Source: Mucilaginibacter psychrotolerans (GTDB lineage: Bacteria > Bacteroidota > Bacteroidia > Sphingobacteriales > Sphingobacteriaceae). From it: a DNA stretch of 64,000 nucleotides. The translations under genes were made by a program, and so were the position numbers. The notes beneath the pieces are model-generated. The model was not told the origin of the DNA, made no database searches, and saw only the letters and a list, made by a program, of their open reading frames with translations. This document shows, piece after piece, positions 51,901 through 61,408 of this stretch; within the stretch, counting starts at the first letter, position 1; every line of letters begins with the position of its first letter. The DNA lies in NCBI RefSeq assembly GCF_004519315.1, contig NZ_SOZE01000025.1:1-64000 (forward strand), read 5' to 3'.

Positions 51901-51945
51901 CCAAGCGCACGTACATTCACATTAGGTTTAAACGCGAGTTTCTAA
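48928..51945 (+). CDS. SusC/RagA family TonB-dependent outer-membrane transporter
   Basis: 1005 residues with a signal peptide ending at ALAQN (about 25). A carboxypeptidase-D regulatory-like domain follows (VITGKVTDKKDGSPQIGVSV, about 29-48), then the plug with NEVVVIGYGSTRVKDATGSV (about 107) and LYVVDGVPLD (about 185), and a 22-strand barrel ending in FTLGLNASF. It takes up oligosaccharides with its SusD partner, encoded 7 bp downstream. Codon use is biased toward GGT, CGT and AAC-type codons, unlike the enzymes around it, suggesting high expression. Confidence 0.96.
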   Translation: MQFKHLLTLCFFALTCFFIQPALAQNKVITGKVTDKKDGSPQIGVSVSAGNGIGTQTNVDGTFRLSVPANTTSLTFNYIGYQSQTVNLDGKSFIAVALESTSKALNEVVVIGYGSTRVKDATGSVASLSPKDFNKGVIATPEQLLQGRIAGVQVTPSSGEPGAGATINIRGASSIRSGTSPLYVVDGVPLDNGGTSGGFDSGAGGASARNPLAFINPNDIENISVLKDASASAIYGSRGANGVVLITTKKGRKGAGLQFGASTSVANAAKTYDLLGREDFLKAVASVGADAAAVDYGGNTDWQKEILRTAVSQNYNLSFGGASNTGSYRASTNYDNQEGIVKNTNLKRFNARLNASQSFFGERLKFDLQSLYSNVKDRFAPVTNNAGFNGSLIGAALQTNPTIPVYDAQGRYFNLNGYSASGIPNGNSFRNPVSLLNQIDDTDNINRYLNNLTMTIRLIEGLSYKGNIGIDRANSLRQTYYDPTIVGFTDNSGIRDFTVPSATGNGRGILQHNELRSTTTEHTLNYDKKLTPNSTITALVGYSYATYKNFYRYDIGWGAANSKDFLKNYSSFANHLAYPIGDSSSYKLQSYFARVNYSYKDKYIITGTVRRDGSSRFGANHQYATFPAVAAKWRISSESWAPKSIFDDLSLRLNYGQTGNQDYPSYASLKLKQLNYYGTSSSPLNAANPDLKWETQTAYGAGIDFTVLRGRLSGTVEYFNKSQKDLLFLQDLAQPAADTRYWVNLPGNVRNTGVEVGLKFAAVTNSTAKGFTWDIDYNMTFVKNRVENFGNRNVITGNIDGQGLSGAYAQFIGDGYPLYTFNVSQYNGLDANGFGIYPNGIDAATPHGSPLPTFLAGINNSFTYGNWNASFFVNGSTGFYIYNNTANAFFYKGNLVSGRNVTKEIAATNENALNSGEVSSRFVEKGDFLRLSNAVIGYTFPVKNGAFKSLRVSLTGQNLLLITGYSGLDPEINTNKERNGVPSRGIDYTSYPSARTFTLGLNASF

Positions 51946-51952
51946 AAAAAAT

Positions 51953-53497
51953 ATGAGCATGAAAAAAATAACATTGAAAGCAACACTTTGTGGTATGGCG
52001 CTTTTGGCCGCTACAGGTTGTGCAAAATTAAACGAAACTGTTTACGGGTCTAAATCCGTAGACGCTGGGGGAGCATCAAGTGCGGCGGATTTGAATGGTG
52101 TTTATTCACAATTAAATGGTCAGGCAGATCAGGCAAACACTTATGCTCTGCAAGAACATTCTACAGATGAGATGATGGGCCCAACCCGTGGTACCGACTG
52201 GGGAGACTTTGGAACATGGCGCAAGCTGCACACCCACACCTGGACTCCATCGCACAACCAGGTTAACGATACCTGGGACCAATTAAATATTGGTGTGTTC
52301 CGTGCAACTCAGGTAATTACCAGGGCAACATCTGATCAGATCAAAGCAGAAGCAAGTTTTTGCCGCGCTTACTTTATGTTCCAAATAGTTGACTTGTACG
52401 GCCAGCAGCCATTCCGCGATCCTGATGCTCCAAACTCTTCTGTGCCAACAGTAATGAACCGAGCAGAAGCTACTGCCTTCATTATTAAGGATCTGGAGTT
52501 TGCAGAATCTAAATTAGGTGCTGCAGCTAACATTGGTGTTGCCAGCAAGGCAGCCGCTGAAGCTTTATTAGCCAAAGTTTACCTTAACAAAGCAGTTTAT
52601 ACAGCTGCTACAGTGGGTGGCCCATTCACATTTGCTAAAGCAGATATGGATAAAGTTATCGAGTATGCTAACGCGGTTACTGCTGCAGGTTACACATTAG
52701 AGCCGGCCGGTAAATACTTCCAGGATTTTGCATGGGATAACTCAGACCAGTCTCACGGTAATATCTTTGGTTTGTACAACACAACTGCACGCCAAACAGG
52801 TAACGCAAAAAACCGTTGGAAAATGGGTTTACACTACAACCAGACACCAGATGGCTGGAACGGTTTCACTACCCTTGCCGATTTCTACAAATCATTTGAG
52901 GCATCTGACGAGCGCCGTGGTGTTGCTTACCCTGGCTTGACTGATAAAGTTGGCTTAAGGGCAGGTTTTGCAGTAGGGCAGCAATACGGCCCAGGCGGTG
53001 TTGCCTTGAAACAACGTGGCGGTAAACCACTCATCTTTACAGAAGATGTAAATATTAACTTCTCTACAGAAGCACAGGGTATTAGGGTGTTCAAATACTT
53101 TCCGCATCCTAATGCAGATGGTACAGTGCCTGATAACAGCGAGGATAACGACTATGTTTTCTTGCGTTACGCCGATGTTTTATTAATGAAAGCTGAAGCA
53201 ATTATGCGTGGCGGTACAGATCCGCTTGGTCAAACTGCAGTAAGCATTGTTAACGCGGTACGTACCCCTCGTGGTGCAAGCACCCTGGCAAGCGTTGATG
53301 CAGCCACAATGCTGGCAGAACGTGGCCGCGAGCTTTACTACGAAGGCTGGAGAAGGAATGACCTGATCCGTTTCGAAAAATTCAACGATCCGGTTGATCA
53401 GCGCCCATTGGCAACTGATAAAACAAAAACGCTTTACCCAATCCCTCAGCGTGCGGTTGATACCAACCCTAACCTGAAACAGAACGCGGGTTACTAA
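51953..53497 (+). CDS. SusD/RagB family surface lipoprotein
   Basis: 514 residues. The lipobox is LLAATGC (Cys about 23). The helical SusD fold is shown by FCRAYFMFQIVDLYGQQPF (about 137), YVFLRYADVLLMKAEAIMRG (about 402) and the terminal LYPIPQRAVDTNPNLKQNAG segment, all typical. It caps the SusC transporter on the cell surface and binds the substrate. Start may be either of two nearby ATGs (51953 or 51959). Confidence 0.95.
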   Translation: MSMKKITLKATLCGMALLAATGCAKLNETVYGSKSVDAGGASSAADLNGVYSQLNGQADQANTYALQEHSTDEMMGPTRGTDWGDFGTWRKLHTHTWTPSHNQVNDTWDQLNIGVFRATQVITRATSDQIKAEASFCRAYFMFQIVDLYGQQPFRDPDAPNSSVPTVMNRAEATAFIIKDLEFAESKLGAAANIGVASKAAAEALLAKVYLNKAVYTAATVGGPFTFAKADMDKVIEYANAVTAAGYTLEPAGKYFQDFAWDNSDQSHGNIFGLYNTTARQTGNAKNRWKMGLHYNQTPDGWNGFTTLADFYKSFEASDERRGVAYPGLTDKVGLRAGFAVGQQYGPGGVALKQRGGKPLIFTEDVNINFSTEAQGIRVFKYFPHPNADGTVPDNSEDNDYVFLRYADVLLMKAEAIMRGGTDPLGQTAVSIVNAVRTPRGASTLASVDAATMLAERGRELYYEGWRRNDLIRFEKFNDPVDQRPLATDKTKTLYPIPQRAVDTNPNLKQNAGY

Positions 53498-53532
53498 ATA
53501 AAGGAACATTTTTCAGTTTTATATTTGATTTG

Positions 53533-53567
53533 AACGTAGCGAAGTAATTCGCTACGTTTGTTTTTTC
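53533..53567 (+). terminator. Hairpin with T-rich tail between susD and the VCBS genes
   Basis: AACGTAGCGAA (53533-53543) and TTCGCTACGTT (53548-53558), 11-bp stem with a GTAA tetraloop, then TGTTTTTTC. The next ATG is at 53578. It should end or attenuate most transcripts after SusCD. Confidence 0.8.
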
Positions 53568-53577
53568 TAAACGTATA

Positions 53578-56500
53578 ATGTTTATAAAAAAGCCCTTTCT
53601 CCTAATCGCTATTGCTTCTATTTTACTGGTATCCTGCGACAAAACGGGCGTTGACAATCCACTGTTTTGTTTGCAGGATAATAGCGCTGTAGGCATAAAC
53701 TTTACCAACAAACTAAACGAGCAAGACCGTACCAATGTGTTCACCTTCCGCAATTACTACAACGGTGGCGGCGTGGCCGTAGGCGATATTAATAACGATG
53801 GGCTTAACGATGTGTACCTCACCTCTAACCAGGGTGGCAACCAGCTATACCTCAACAAGGGCAACTGGAAGTTTGAAGATATTACCGACAAGGCGGGTGT
53901 AAAAGGAACCAAATACTGGAGCACCGGCGTAACCATGGTTGATATAAACGGAGATGGTTGGCTGGATATATACGTTTGCCACAGCGGCAATATCATTGAT
54001 AGGAAAGGAAATGAACTTTTTATAAACCAACACAACGGCACTTTTAAAGAAGAAGCCGAAAGGTATGGCCTGGTGGATAACGGATTATCTACCCAGGCCA
54101 TATTTTTTGATTATGATAACGACGGCGACCTGGATTGCTTTGTGCTCAACAACTCTTTCAGGCCCATAGGTTCTTTTGATTTTAGTAAGAATTTGCGGGC
54201 GGTAATAGATGAACTGGGCGGCGCACGCCTTTACCGTAATGATGGGGGCCACTTTACTAACGTAACCAAAGGCGCAGATATATTCAGTAGCGATATTGGC
54301 TTTGGCCTGGGCGTATCGGTAGCCGACGTGAATAACGATGGCTATCCGGATATCTACGTATCCAACGATTTTTTTGAACGCGATTATCTTTACATCAACC
54401 AAAAGAACGGCACTTTTAAAGAAGACATACAAGCCGAGACCGGCCACCTGAGCCTGGCATCGATGGGCTCGGATATTGCCGACATCAACAACGACGGCAA
54501 CCTCGATATTTTTACTACCGAGATGTTGCCCGAAGGCGACAGTCGTCTGAAAAAGATGACTTCATTCGAATCCTTCGACGTAATAAAGCTGAAACAGCAC
54601 GATGGTTATTTTAACCAATACATGCAAAACTGCCTGCAGCTAAATAACGGCGACGGAACATTTTCCGAAGTGGCCTTTAATGCAGGAGTTGCCGCCACCG
54701 ACTGGAGCTGGGGCGCGCTATTTTTTGATATGGACAACGACGGCTGGAAGGATATTTTTGTATCTAACGGCATATATAAAGACCTTACCGATCAGGACTA
54801 CATCGAGTTTTTGGGTAATCGCGAGAACATGGATAAAATTGCCCAAAAGAAATCATTTGATTATAAAGATTTTACGGACAAGATGGTTTCGACACCACTT
54901 TCCAACTATGCATTTTCCAATAACCATAACCTCACTTTTACCAATAAAGCAAAAGAGTTTGGCCTCGACGAGCCATCATTCAGCAACGGGGCAGCCTACG
55001 GCGATTTGGACGGCGACGGCGATAACGATCTTATCGTGAATAATGTTAACTCCCCGCTGTTTATCTACAAAAATAACGCGGAAGTACTGAAGAATAACTT
55101 TATCCAAATAAAGCTGCAAGGCGATAAGCTGAACCGGTTTGGGGTAGGGGCAACTATCAAAACATTCAGTAAGGGGCAGGCCCTGATTTATTATCAGCAG
55201 CCTACGCGCGGCTTCCAGAGCAGCACTTCGCCAAATTTAATCACCATCGGCCTCGGCAAGATAGCCTCGATAGATTCTGTACAGGTTATCTGGCCCGGCG
55301 GTAAATATCAGGTGGCAAAAAACGTAAAGGCAAACAATACGTACACCTACAACATCGTGGATGCAAAAGGCGCTTACGATTTCAGTAGGAAAGCGGTTAA
55401 GCCGTTGTTTACCGAAACCGCCAAAGCCCTGTTTGATTCCATACCCACACATATGGAGAATGGTTTCATCGATTTCGACAACGAACGACTCATGCTACAG
55501 ATGCTCTCTACCGAGAACCCATATATGGCAAAGGGCGATTTAAATAAGGATGGCCTCGCCGATTTTTACTTCGGCAGTTCTAAGGATAGCCCGGCATCCA
55601 TCTACCTGCAACAAAAAAACGGCAAATTTAAAATATACGTCCCCGATGACCTGGGCAAGCAGAGCTACATGGAAAATGCAGGCGCAGCCTTTGGCGATTT
55701 TGACGGCGATGGCGACGAGGACCTGATTATTGGTGTGGGCGGCAATGAAGATGAACCCGAAAACCCCATATATTTTCCGCGCTTTTACGAGAACGATGGT
55801 AAAGGCAACCTGCATCGCAACCCACAGAAAAGTTTATCTGCACCTGTAAATGCATCGGTAGTGATGGCTTGCGATTACGATAAAGACGGCCACCTCGATT
55901 TATTCATTGGCGGCAGGAGCGTGCCCGGCACTTACGGTGCATCGCCACGATCTTACGTGTTTCACAACAATGGCGACGGGCACTTTACCGATGTATCTGC
56001 ACAAGTGCTCGGTGCTGATGCTAAACCGGGGATGGTAACATCCGCTCAATGGGCGGATATAGACGGTAATGGCTATCCTGATCTCGTTATTGCGGGCAAT
56101 TGGATGGGGATTGAGATATACCTGAACAACAAGGGCAAATTTACCCATGATAAGCAACTGGATAACTACAAAGGCTGGTGGAGCGCATTGCAGATTGCCG
56201 ATGTTAATGGCGATGGCAAGCCCGATATTGTAGCCGGCAACATTGGTCTCAATATCAAATTCAAGGCATCGTTTGAAGAACCTATGAAGATTTATGTGAA
56301 GGATTTCGATAAGAATGGAACCAAAGAGTGCGTAACCTCTATGTACAAAAGCGACCATATCCCTTACGTGTTCCACATGAAGCCTGATTTGGTTGGCCAA
56401 ATGCCTATCCTCAAAAAGAAGTACCTTAAATACAACGATTACGCGGGCAAGCCTTTCAGCGAGGTATTTCCCGACGAACAATTAGAAGGAGCCGAAACGC

Positions 56501-56880
56501 ATGAAATGAATTACATGGCTTCGGCGGTGTTTATAAACGAGGGAGGCAAGTTTGTGGCGAAGGCATTGCCTTATAATGCGCAACTATCCAACGTAAGCAC
56601 CATCCTTTGCGAGGATATTGATGGCAGCGGTATCCCGTCGATTATATTAGGCGGTAATTTTTATGGCTTTAAGCCCGAAGTAGGCCGGTTAGATGCCAGC
56701 CGTGGCCAAATTTATAAGTATGGTAAAAGCGGATTTACGTATATTTTGCCGTCGCAAAGCGGGATGGATTTGTCGGGCCAGGTGCGGTCCTCGTTGATGA
56801 TAAAGAATGCCGGCGGAGAGCAATACTTTTTATTTGGCCTGAACGATGATAAGCTAAAAGCCTATAAATTACGCAGGTAA
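53578..56880 (+). CDS. VCBS/FG-GAP repeat lipoprotein with ASPIC/UnbV domain
   Basis: 1100 residues with a lipobox (ILLVSC, Cys about 20). Repeated FG-GAP/VCBS propeller motifs include VAVGDINNDGLNDVYLTSNQ (about 63-82) and FFDMDNDGWKDIFVSNG. An ASPIC/UnbV domain occupies about 500-590 (RFGVGATIKTF, VIWPGGKYQ), followed by more VCBS repeats. Calcium-binding DxDxDG-like loops recur throughout. Such proteins often follow SusCD pairs and are taken to be surface-bound; their ligand is unknown. A close paralogue follows after 18 bp. Confidence 0.9.
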   Translation: MFIKKPFLLIAIASILLVSCDKTGVDNPLFCLQDNSAVGINFTNKLNEQDRTNVFTFRNYYNGGGVAVGDINNDGLNDVYLTSNQGGNQLYLNKGNWKFEDITDKAGVKGTKYWSTGVTMVDINGDGWLDIYVCHSGNIIDRKGNELFINQHNGTFKEEAERYGLVDNGLSTQAIFFDYDNDGDLDCFVLNNSFRPIGSFDFSKNLRAVIDELGGARLYRNDGGHFTNVTKGADIFSSDIGFGLGVSVADVNNDGYPDIYVSNDFFERDYLYINQKNGTFKEDIQAETGHLSLASMGSDIADINNDGNLDIFTTEMLPEGDSRLKKMTSFESFDVIKLKQHDGYFNQYMQNCLQLNNGDGTFSEVAFNAGVAATDWSWGALFFDMDNDGWKDIFVSNGIYKDLTDQDYIEFLGNRENMDKIAQKKSFDYKDFTDKMVSTPLSNYAFSNNHNLTFTNKAKEFGLDEPSFSNGAAYGDLDGDGDNDLIVNNVNSPLFIYKNNAEVLKNNFIQIKLQGDKLNRFGVGATIKTFSKGQALIYYQQPTRGFQSSTSPNLITIGLGKIASIDSVQVIWPGGKYQVAKNVKANNTYTYNIVDAKGAYDFSRKAVKPLFTETAKALFDSIPTHMENGFIDFDNERLMLQMLSTENPYMAKGDLNKDGLADFYFGSSKDSPASIYLQQKNGKFKIYVPDDLGKQSYMENAGAAFGDFDGDGDEDLIIGVGGNEDEPENPIYFPRFYENDGKGNLHRNPQKSLSAPVNASVVMACDYDKDGHLDLFIGGRSVPGTYGASPRSYVFHNNGDGHFTDVSAQVLGADAKPGMVTSAQWADIDGNGYPDLVIAGNWMGIEIYLNNKGKFTHDKQLDNYKGWWSALQIADVNGDGKPDIVAGNIGLNIKFKASFEEPMKIYVKDFDKNGTKECVTSMYKSDHIPYVFHMKPDLVGQMPILKKKYLKYNDYAGKPFSEVFPDEQLEGAETHEMNYMASAVFINEGGKFVAKALPYNAQLSNVSTILCEDIDGSGIPSIILGGNFYGFKPEVGRLDASRGQIYKYGKSGFTYILPSQSGMDLSGQVRSSLMIKNAGGEQYFLFGLNDDKLKAYKLRR

Positions 56881-56898
56881 AACTGGAATATCTATAAA

Positions 56899-59800
56899 AT
56901 GAAAAAAGCCAAGCGTAAAAAAGCCATACCCAATACGCGCCCTATAGTTCTTCGGTCCACAGTAGTAATTTGCTGTGTGGTGCTTGCTTTGATTGCTTTT
57001 TTCTATTCTTGCAGATCGAAAAGAGTGGGGGACGGCATTTTTAAACTGGTGCCTGCCGATGAGAGTGGTCTGGATTTCGTAAACCGTAACGTGGTAACCG
57101 ATTCGGTAAATATCCTGGATTACCTGTACTTCTATAACGGTGCGGGCCTTGCCGCAGCCGATTTCAATAACGACGGACTACAGGACCTTTACTTTGCATC
57201 TAACCAGGGCGAAAACAAATTGTACCTGAATAAAGGCGACCTTAAATTCGAAGACATTACTAAGAAAGCAGGTCTTGCCGGTACCGGTAACTGGAAAACC
57301 GGCGTAACGGTTGTAGACATCAACGGCGACGGCTTAAAAGATATTTACGTTTGCGTAGTGAGCAATTACAAGGGCTTCAAAGGTAAAAACCAGCTGTACA
57401 TCAACAACGGCAATCTTACCTTTACCGAATCGGCAGCGAAATATGGCCTCGACTTTTCGGGCTTCTCCACCCAGGCTAGCTTTTTTGATTATGATAAAGA
57501 TGGCGACCTGGATATGTTCCTGCTTACTTCATCTGTACACAGTACAGATACGTACGGTGATTCTACCCAGCGCTTTAAGTATAGCCATGATGCAGGCGAC
57601 CATCTTTTCCGCAACGATAACGGTAAATTTACCGATGTAACCCAAGGCTCGGGCATTTATTCGGCACCGATAGGGTATGGGCTTGGCCTAAGCGTTGGCG
57701 ACCTGAACAACGATGGCTGGGACGACATATACGTAAGCAATGATTTTTTTGAACAGGATTACTATTACGTAAACCAAAAAGACGGCACCTTTAAAGAGGA
57801 AATGAAGAATGCATTCGGGCATACCAGTCTGTTTTCTATGGGGAATGCACTAACCGATATCAATAAAGATGGTCACCTGGACGTAATTAGCACAGATATG
57901 CTTCCGGAGGATATCAAGGCACTCAAATCAACCATAAACGACGAGCCGCTGGATATCTACAACCAGGAGGTGAACGCAGGGTATTATTATCAATATTCAA
58001 AAAACAGCCTGCAGCTGAACGTGGGCAACGGTAGTAAGTTTGTAGATGTGAGCCTGTATGCGGGCATGTCGGCCACGGACTGGACCTGGTCGCCACTGGT
58101 GCAGGATTTTGATATGGACGGGCGTAAGGATATTTTCTTTAGCAACGGCATCAAAAAGCGGCTGAATGATATGGATTACCTGAAATATCTGGGCGACCCA
58201 GATGTGGTTAAGGATTTCAAGACCAGCCGTTTCTTCGATAAGGAAAAAATAAACCTAATGCCCGATGGGCAGGTGCACAACTACCTGTACCATGCAGGTG
58301 AAAAACTGAAGTTTACCGATATATCCGAAGGAAACGACATGCGCGATACCACCGTTTCGGCTGGTGCGGTGTCTATTGACCTGGACAACGATGGTGACTT
58401 GGATATGGTGACCAATAATATGGATGCCCCGGCCTCTGTCTATCAAAACATGACGATGGAGAATGCTAAGGATGCCAAGCCTGTTTATCTTAATTTCAGT
58501 GTAAAATACACCGCGCTTAATCCCGATGGTATTGGTACTAAATTCTTTCTGCGTTCCAACAACGAGGTTGATCACCAGGAGATACAAACCAGCACGGCTT
58601 ACGAAAGCACACAAAACAATAACCTTACGTTTACTTTCCTGCCCGGCGATAATCCAGCGGAACTAATGGTGGTTTGGCCGGATAACTCCTACCAGGTTAT
58701 CAAAAGCTTCAGCCCGAACAGAAAAACGCTGATTACCTACAATAAAAGCCAAACGCAGCAAACTACGGATATGGTTGGCCTGATAACAAACTATACTAAA
58801 CAAAATGCCCAGTTCAGCTCAATATCGGTAAAAGCAAGCATACTGGCCACCCTGTTGCAAAACGAAACGCCCGATTTTAACTATTATAACCTGTTGCCGC
58901 ATACCTATTTGCCGCACACCCCTCCGGTAGCTGTGGCTGATGTAAACAAAGACGGCCTCGACGATATTTACGTAGGCGGTATGGCCGGCGACGATAAATA
59001 TATTTTAGCAGGCAACAAAGCAGGTGGTTTTACCAAAATTGATGTTGCTGCCTTTGCTGCATTTAAAAATTATGGTGATACCGGTGCACAATGGGCAGAT
59101 GTAAATAACGATGGCCTGCCCGATTTACTGGTAACTACGGCCAACCATCCACTTTTACAGGAGGACAAGCGACAGCCGGTGCGCTTATACATTAACAAAG
59201 GCAACTATCAATTCGAGTACAAGGCCATTCCGCAGCCCGTGCAATTGGCATCAAAGATACTTTTTTATGATTTTGACGGCGACGGTAGAAAGGATATCTT
59301 CCTGAGCGCGGGTGTATCTTTCATTGATTATACCATGTCGGCCCAATCCACCATATTGCTCAATAAAGGCGATGGTAAATTTGAATTGGCATCGCCAAAG
59401 GCATATACCGAAATTACCATGCTGAATTACATCACTGAGATAACCGCGAAGGATATCGATGGCGACGGCGCGGAAGATCTGCTCGTTGCATCGGAATGGA
59501 ACCCGGTGCAGATTTTTCTAAAAAAAGGTAAAAAGCTGATGAAATTCAGCAGCCCGTTGTTGGACGATGCAAAAGGCTGGTGGCAGAGTGCTGCCGTTAC
59601 TGATGTAGATGGCGACGGTAAAGCCGACCTGATAGCCGGCAACTGGGGAGAAAACAGCAAATACAACGTATCGGCTAAGGAACCACTTTATGCCTACAAT
59701 ACCGATTTGGATAATGATGGCAAGAACGACCTCATCCTTTCATATCCTTACAAAGGCAAGTATTACCCTTTCCGCCCTAAAAACGATCTGGAACAGGAGC

Positions 59801-60264
59801 TACCCTATTTGAAAAAGGAATTTCTGAGCTTTCAGAAGATGGCAGATAAAACCACCGACGATATCTTTGGCGATCAGCTTAATCAGAACAAGCGCCTGGT
59901 AGTGAACGAGTTTAAAAGTATTTTTATTAGCGATGTGTTGCACGCAACGGTAGCTGCCGACTTGCCATACATGTATCAGCAAGCGCCTATACGCTCGGTA
60001 ACGGCACTAAACAATAAGCAGGGCGATGTATTACTTAACGGCAACTTTTGGGGAGTAGTACCCTACGAGGGTAAGTACGATGCGCTGGGCCTGGTAACCA
60101 TGCATTACAATAAGCAAACCAGGCAACTTTCGATGCCGGAGTATTGGGTGAACCCACTGTTCAATTTCCAGGAAATGACCACGCCGCAATTGATTAAGAC
60201 CGCTGCAGGCGATAGCTACGTGGTAGTTACATACGAGGGTAAACTGCTGCTGATAAGCAAATAA
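56899..60264 (+). CDS. VCBS/FG-GAP repeat protein with ASPIC/UnbV domain (paralogue)
   Basis: 1121 residues. A basic N-terminus, then a membrane segment (STVVICCVVLALIAFFYSC, about 15-33), which may be an anchor or a long lipoprotein signal with Cys at about 33. Repeats such as LAAADFNNDGLQDLYFASNQ (about 81) and LSVGDLNNDGWDDIYVSNDF parallel the upstream protein. The ASPIC/UnbV region lies near residues 525-620. Both proteins share length, order and motifs, so they arose by duplication. It converges on the SRPBCC gene with a 2-bp gap. Confidence 0.88.
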   Translation: MKKAKRKKAIPNTRPIVLRSTVVICCVVLALIAFFYSCRSKRVGDGIFKLVPADESGLDFVNRNVVTDSVNILDYLYFYNGAGLAAADFNNDGLQDLYFASNQGENKLYLNKGDLKFEDITKKAGLAGTGNWKTGVTVVDINGDGLKDIYVCVVSNYKGFKGKNQLYINNGNLTFTESAAKYGLDFSGFSTQASFFDYDKDGDLDMFLLTSSVHSTDTYGDSTQRFKYSHDAGDHLFRNDNGKFTDVTQGSGIYSAPIGYGLGLSVGDLNNDGWDDIYVSNDFFEQDYYYVNQKDGTFKEEMKNAFGHTSLFSMGNALTDINKDGHLDVISTDMLPEDIKALKSTINDEPLDIYNQEVNAGYYYQYSKNSLQLNVGNGSKFVDVSLYAGMSATDWTWSPLVQDFDMDGRKDIFFSNGIKKRLNDMDYLKYLGDPDVVKDFKTSRFFDKEKINLMPDGQVHNYLYHAGEKLKFTDISEGNDMRDTTVSAGAVSIDLDNDGDLDMVTNNMDAPASVYQNMTMENAKDAKPVYLNFSVKYTALNPDGIGTKFFLRSNNEVDHQEIQTSTAYESTQNNNLTFTFLPGDNPAELMVVWPDNSYQVIKSFSPNRKTLITYNKSQTQQTTDMVGLITNYTKQNAQFSSISVKASILATLLQNETPDFNYYNLLPHTYLPHTPPVAVADVNKDGLDDIYVGGMAGDDKYILAGNKAGGFTKIDVAAFAAFKNYGDTGAQWADVNNDGLPDLLVTTANHPLLQEDKRQPVRLYINKGNYQFEYKAIPQPVQLASKILFYDFDGDGRKDIFLSAGVSFIDYTMSAQSTILLNKGDGKFELASPKAYTEITMLNYITEITAKDIDGDGAEDLLVASEWNPVQIFLKKGKKLMKFSSPLLDDAKGWWQSAAVTDVDGDGKADLIAGNWGENSKYNVSAKEPLYAYNTDLDNDGKNDLILSYPYKGKYYPFRPKNDLEQELPYLKKEFLSFQKMADKTTDDIFGDQLNQNKRLVVNEFKSIFISDVLHATVAADLPYMYQQAPIRSVTALNNKQGDVLLNGNFWGVVPYEGKYDALGLVTMHYNKQTRQLSMPEYWVNPLFNFQEMTTPQLIKTAAGDSYVVVTYEGKLLLISK

Positions 60265-60266
60265 AA

Positions 60267-61205
60267 TTAAAGGATAGGCCAGTAAAGTTTAGTTACCCAT
60301 TTTGCGGTATCGGGCTGTGCTGTCCTGTCGGTTACCATTAGCTCAAAGGGCATGGCTACAGGGGTAAGTTTATAGTCTTTTTGAAAAGCCCTCATCTGCG
60401 AAAAGGCATTATCGATGGTGTTGCGTCCGCCCTTCACCTCGGTAGCCATAATATTGCCTCCCACTACCATTTTATTAATCACCGAATTTGCCGCAGGTGT
60501 AATCACCTTATTGATAGGTATGGCCACCATTATGTGGTATTCAGTATCATCGGCTTTGGTAACGTTAAGCATGGGTTTGTTAGTTTCTGCAGCGTTTTGA
60601 GCGGCTATTTGTTTACGCAGGTCGGCAGCCATGGCGTAAACGGTTTCCATAGTGGGCAGGGTGGTACTAACGGTATTGGTAGCCAGCATGATGCCGTCTT
60701 TTACTTTATCTATCTTTATCGGCAGCCCATAAACGTTTGCGTCTTTTTGTATAAACTCCTTAAATGCATTCAGGATGCTATCCATATCATTCTGTTCAGA
60801 TTTGATGTGCATAAATTCGGCTACCCTGGTAAAGGGGTTAAGGCTGCTTTGCTTAACGGCTTCCCAGGTAATTTTTGTAGATGCATCATCTATTGCCAGG
60901 TAGTTTATTTTACCTTCCAGTTCCACCTTGTCTGTGTTGATAGTTACCTCTATATAACTGTTTGCATCTTTTTTGATCGTGTACAGCCTACCGTCGAAAG
61001 CAAAGAGATTACTGTCTGATGCCATATGTTCACCGGGCCACCACTTCGGCCATGCTTCTTTTTTCACCAGGAATTTAAATACATTGCCATCCACGGCATC
61101 TACCGTAACCGTGCTGGTAGCGGTAATATATTGCGGGATAATAAAATATAAGCTAATGAAGGCCAATAGCAACGCACCTAATACTAAAAGAGCAGGTTTC
61201 TTCAT
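60267..61205 (-). CDS. SRPBCC plus GyrI-like effector-binding protein
   Basis: 312 residues from ATG 61205 (MKKPALLVLGALLLAFISLY, membrane anchor or signal); the frame opens 17 codons earlier, but without a better start. Residues about 40-155 resemble an SRPBCC/START-like fold (FLVKKEAWPKWWPGEHM), and about 175-312 a GyrI-like/AraC effector-binding domain (YHIMVAIPINKVITPAANSV). This two-domain exported build is known in Bacteroidota without a fixed function. It lies alone on the minus strand within the saccharide locus. Confidence 0.72.
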   Translation of the reverse strand: MKKPALLVLGALLLAFISLYFIIPQYITATSTVTVDAVDGNVFKFLVKKEAWPKWWPGEHMASDSNLFAFDGRLYTIKKDANSYIEVTINTDKVELEGKINYLAIDDASTKITWEAVKQSSLNPFTRVAEFMHIKSEQNDMDSILNAFKEFIQKDANVYGLPIKIDKVKDGIMLATNTVSTTLPTMETVYAMAADLRKQIAAQNAAETNKPMLNVTKADDTEYHIMVAIPINKVITPAANSVINKMVVGGNIMATEVKGGRNTIDNAFSQMRAFQKDYKLTPVAMPFELMVTDRTAQPDTAKWVTKLYWPIL

Positions 61206-61360
61206 AAAACGGATAAATAACAAATAAAAAACACCACGCAGAGCTGCGTAATGCATTGCAAAAGTAACTAATTCAAGGTGTTAAAATCAAACAATTTTAT
61301 GCCTGCCAATTAGTATAAAAACCCCTATATTAGCCTTTAAACAAAGAAAAACCAATACCT

Positions 61361-61390
61361 GCCCGGCATCAATAGCCCGGGCGTTTTTTC
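61361..61390 (+). terminator. Terminator-like hairpin in the leader of the PAP2-like gene
   Basis: GCCCGG (61361-61366) pairs with CCGGGC (61377-61382), followed by GTTTTTTC. The PAP2-like start codon is 18 bp downstream, and no plus-strand gene lies close upstream, so it would act within the gene's own leader if TATATTAGC (61327-61335) is the promoter. Confidence 0.5.
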
Positions 61391-61408
61391 TTAAACCAAT
61401 ACATCATT

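Noticed and set aside
60381..61019. 212-residue plus-strand frame opposite the SRPBCC/GyrI-like gene
   Set aside because: The minus-strand frame has a signal peptide and domain patterns; the plus-strand one has none.
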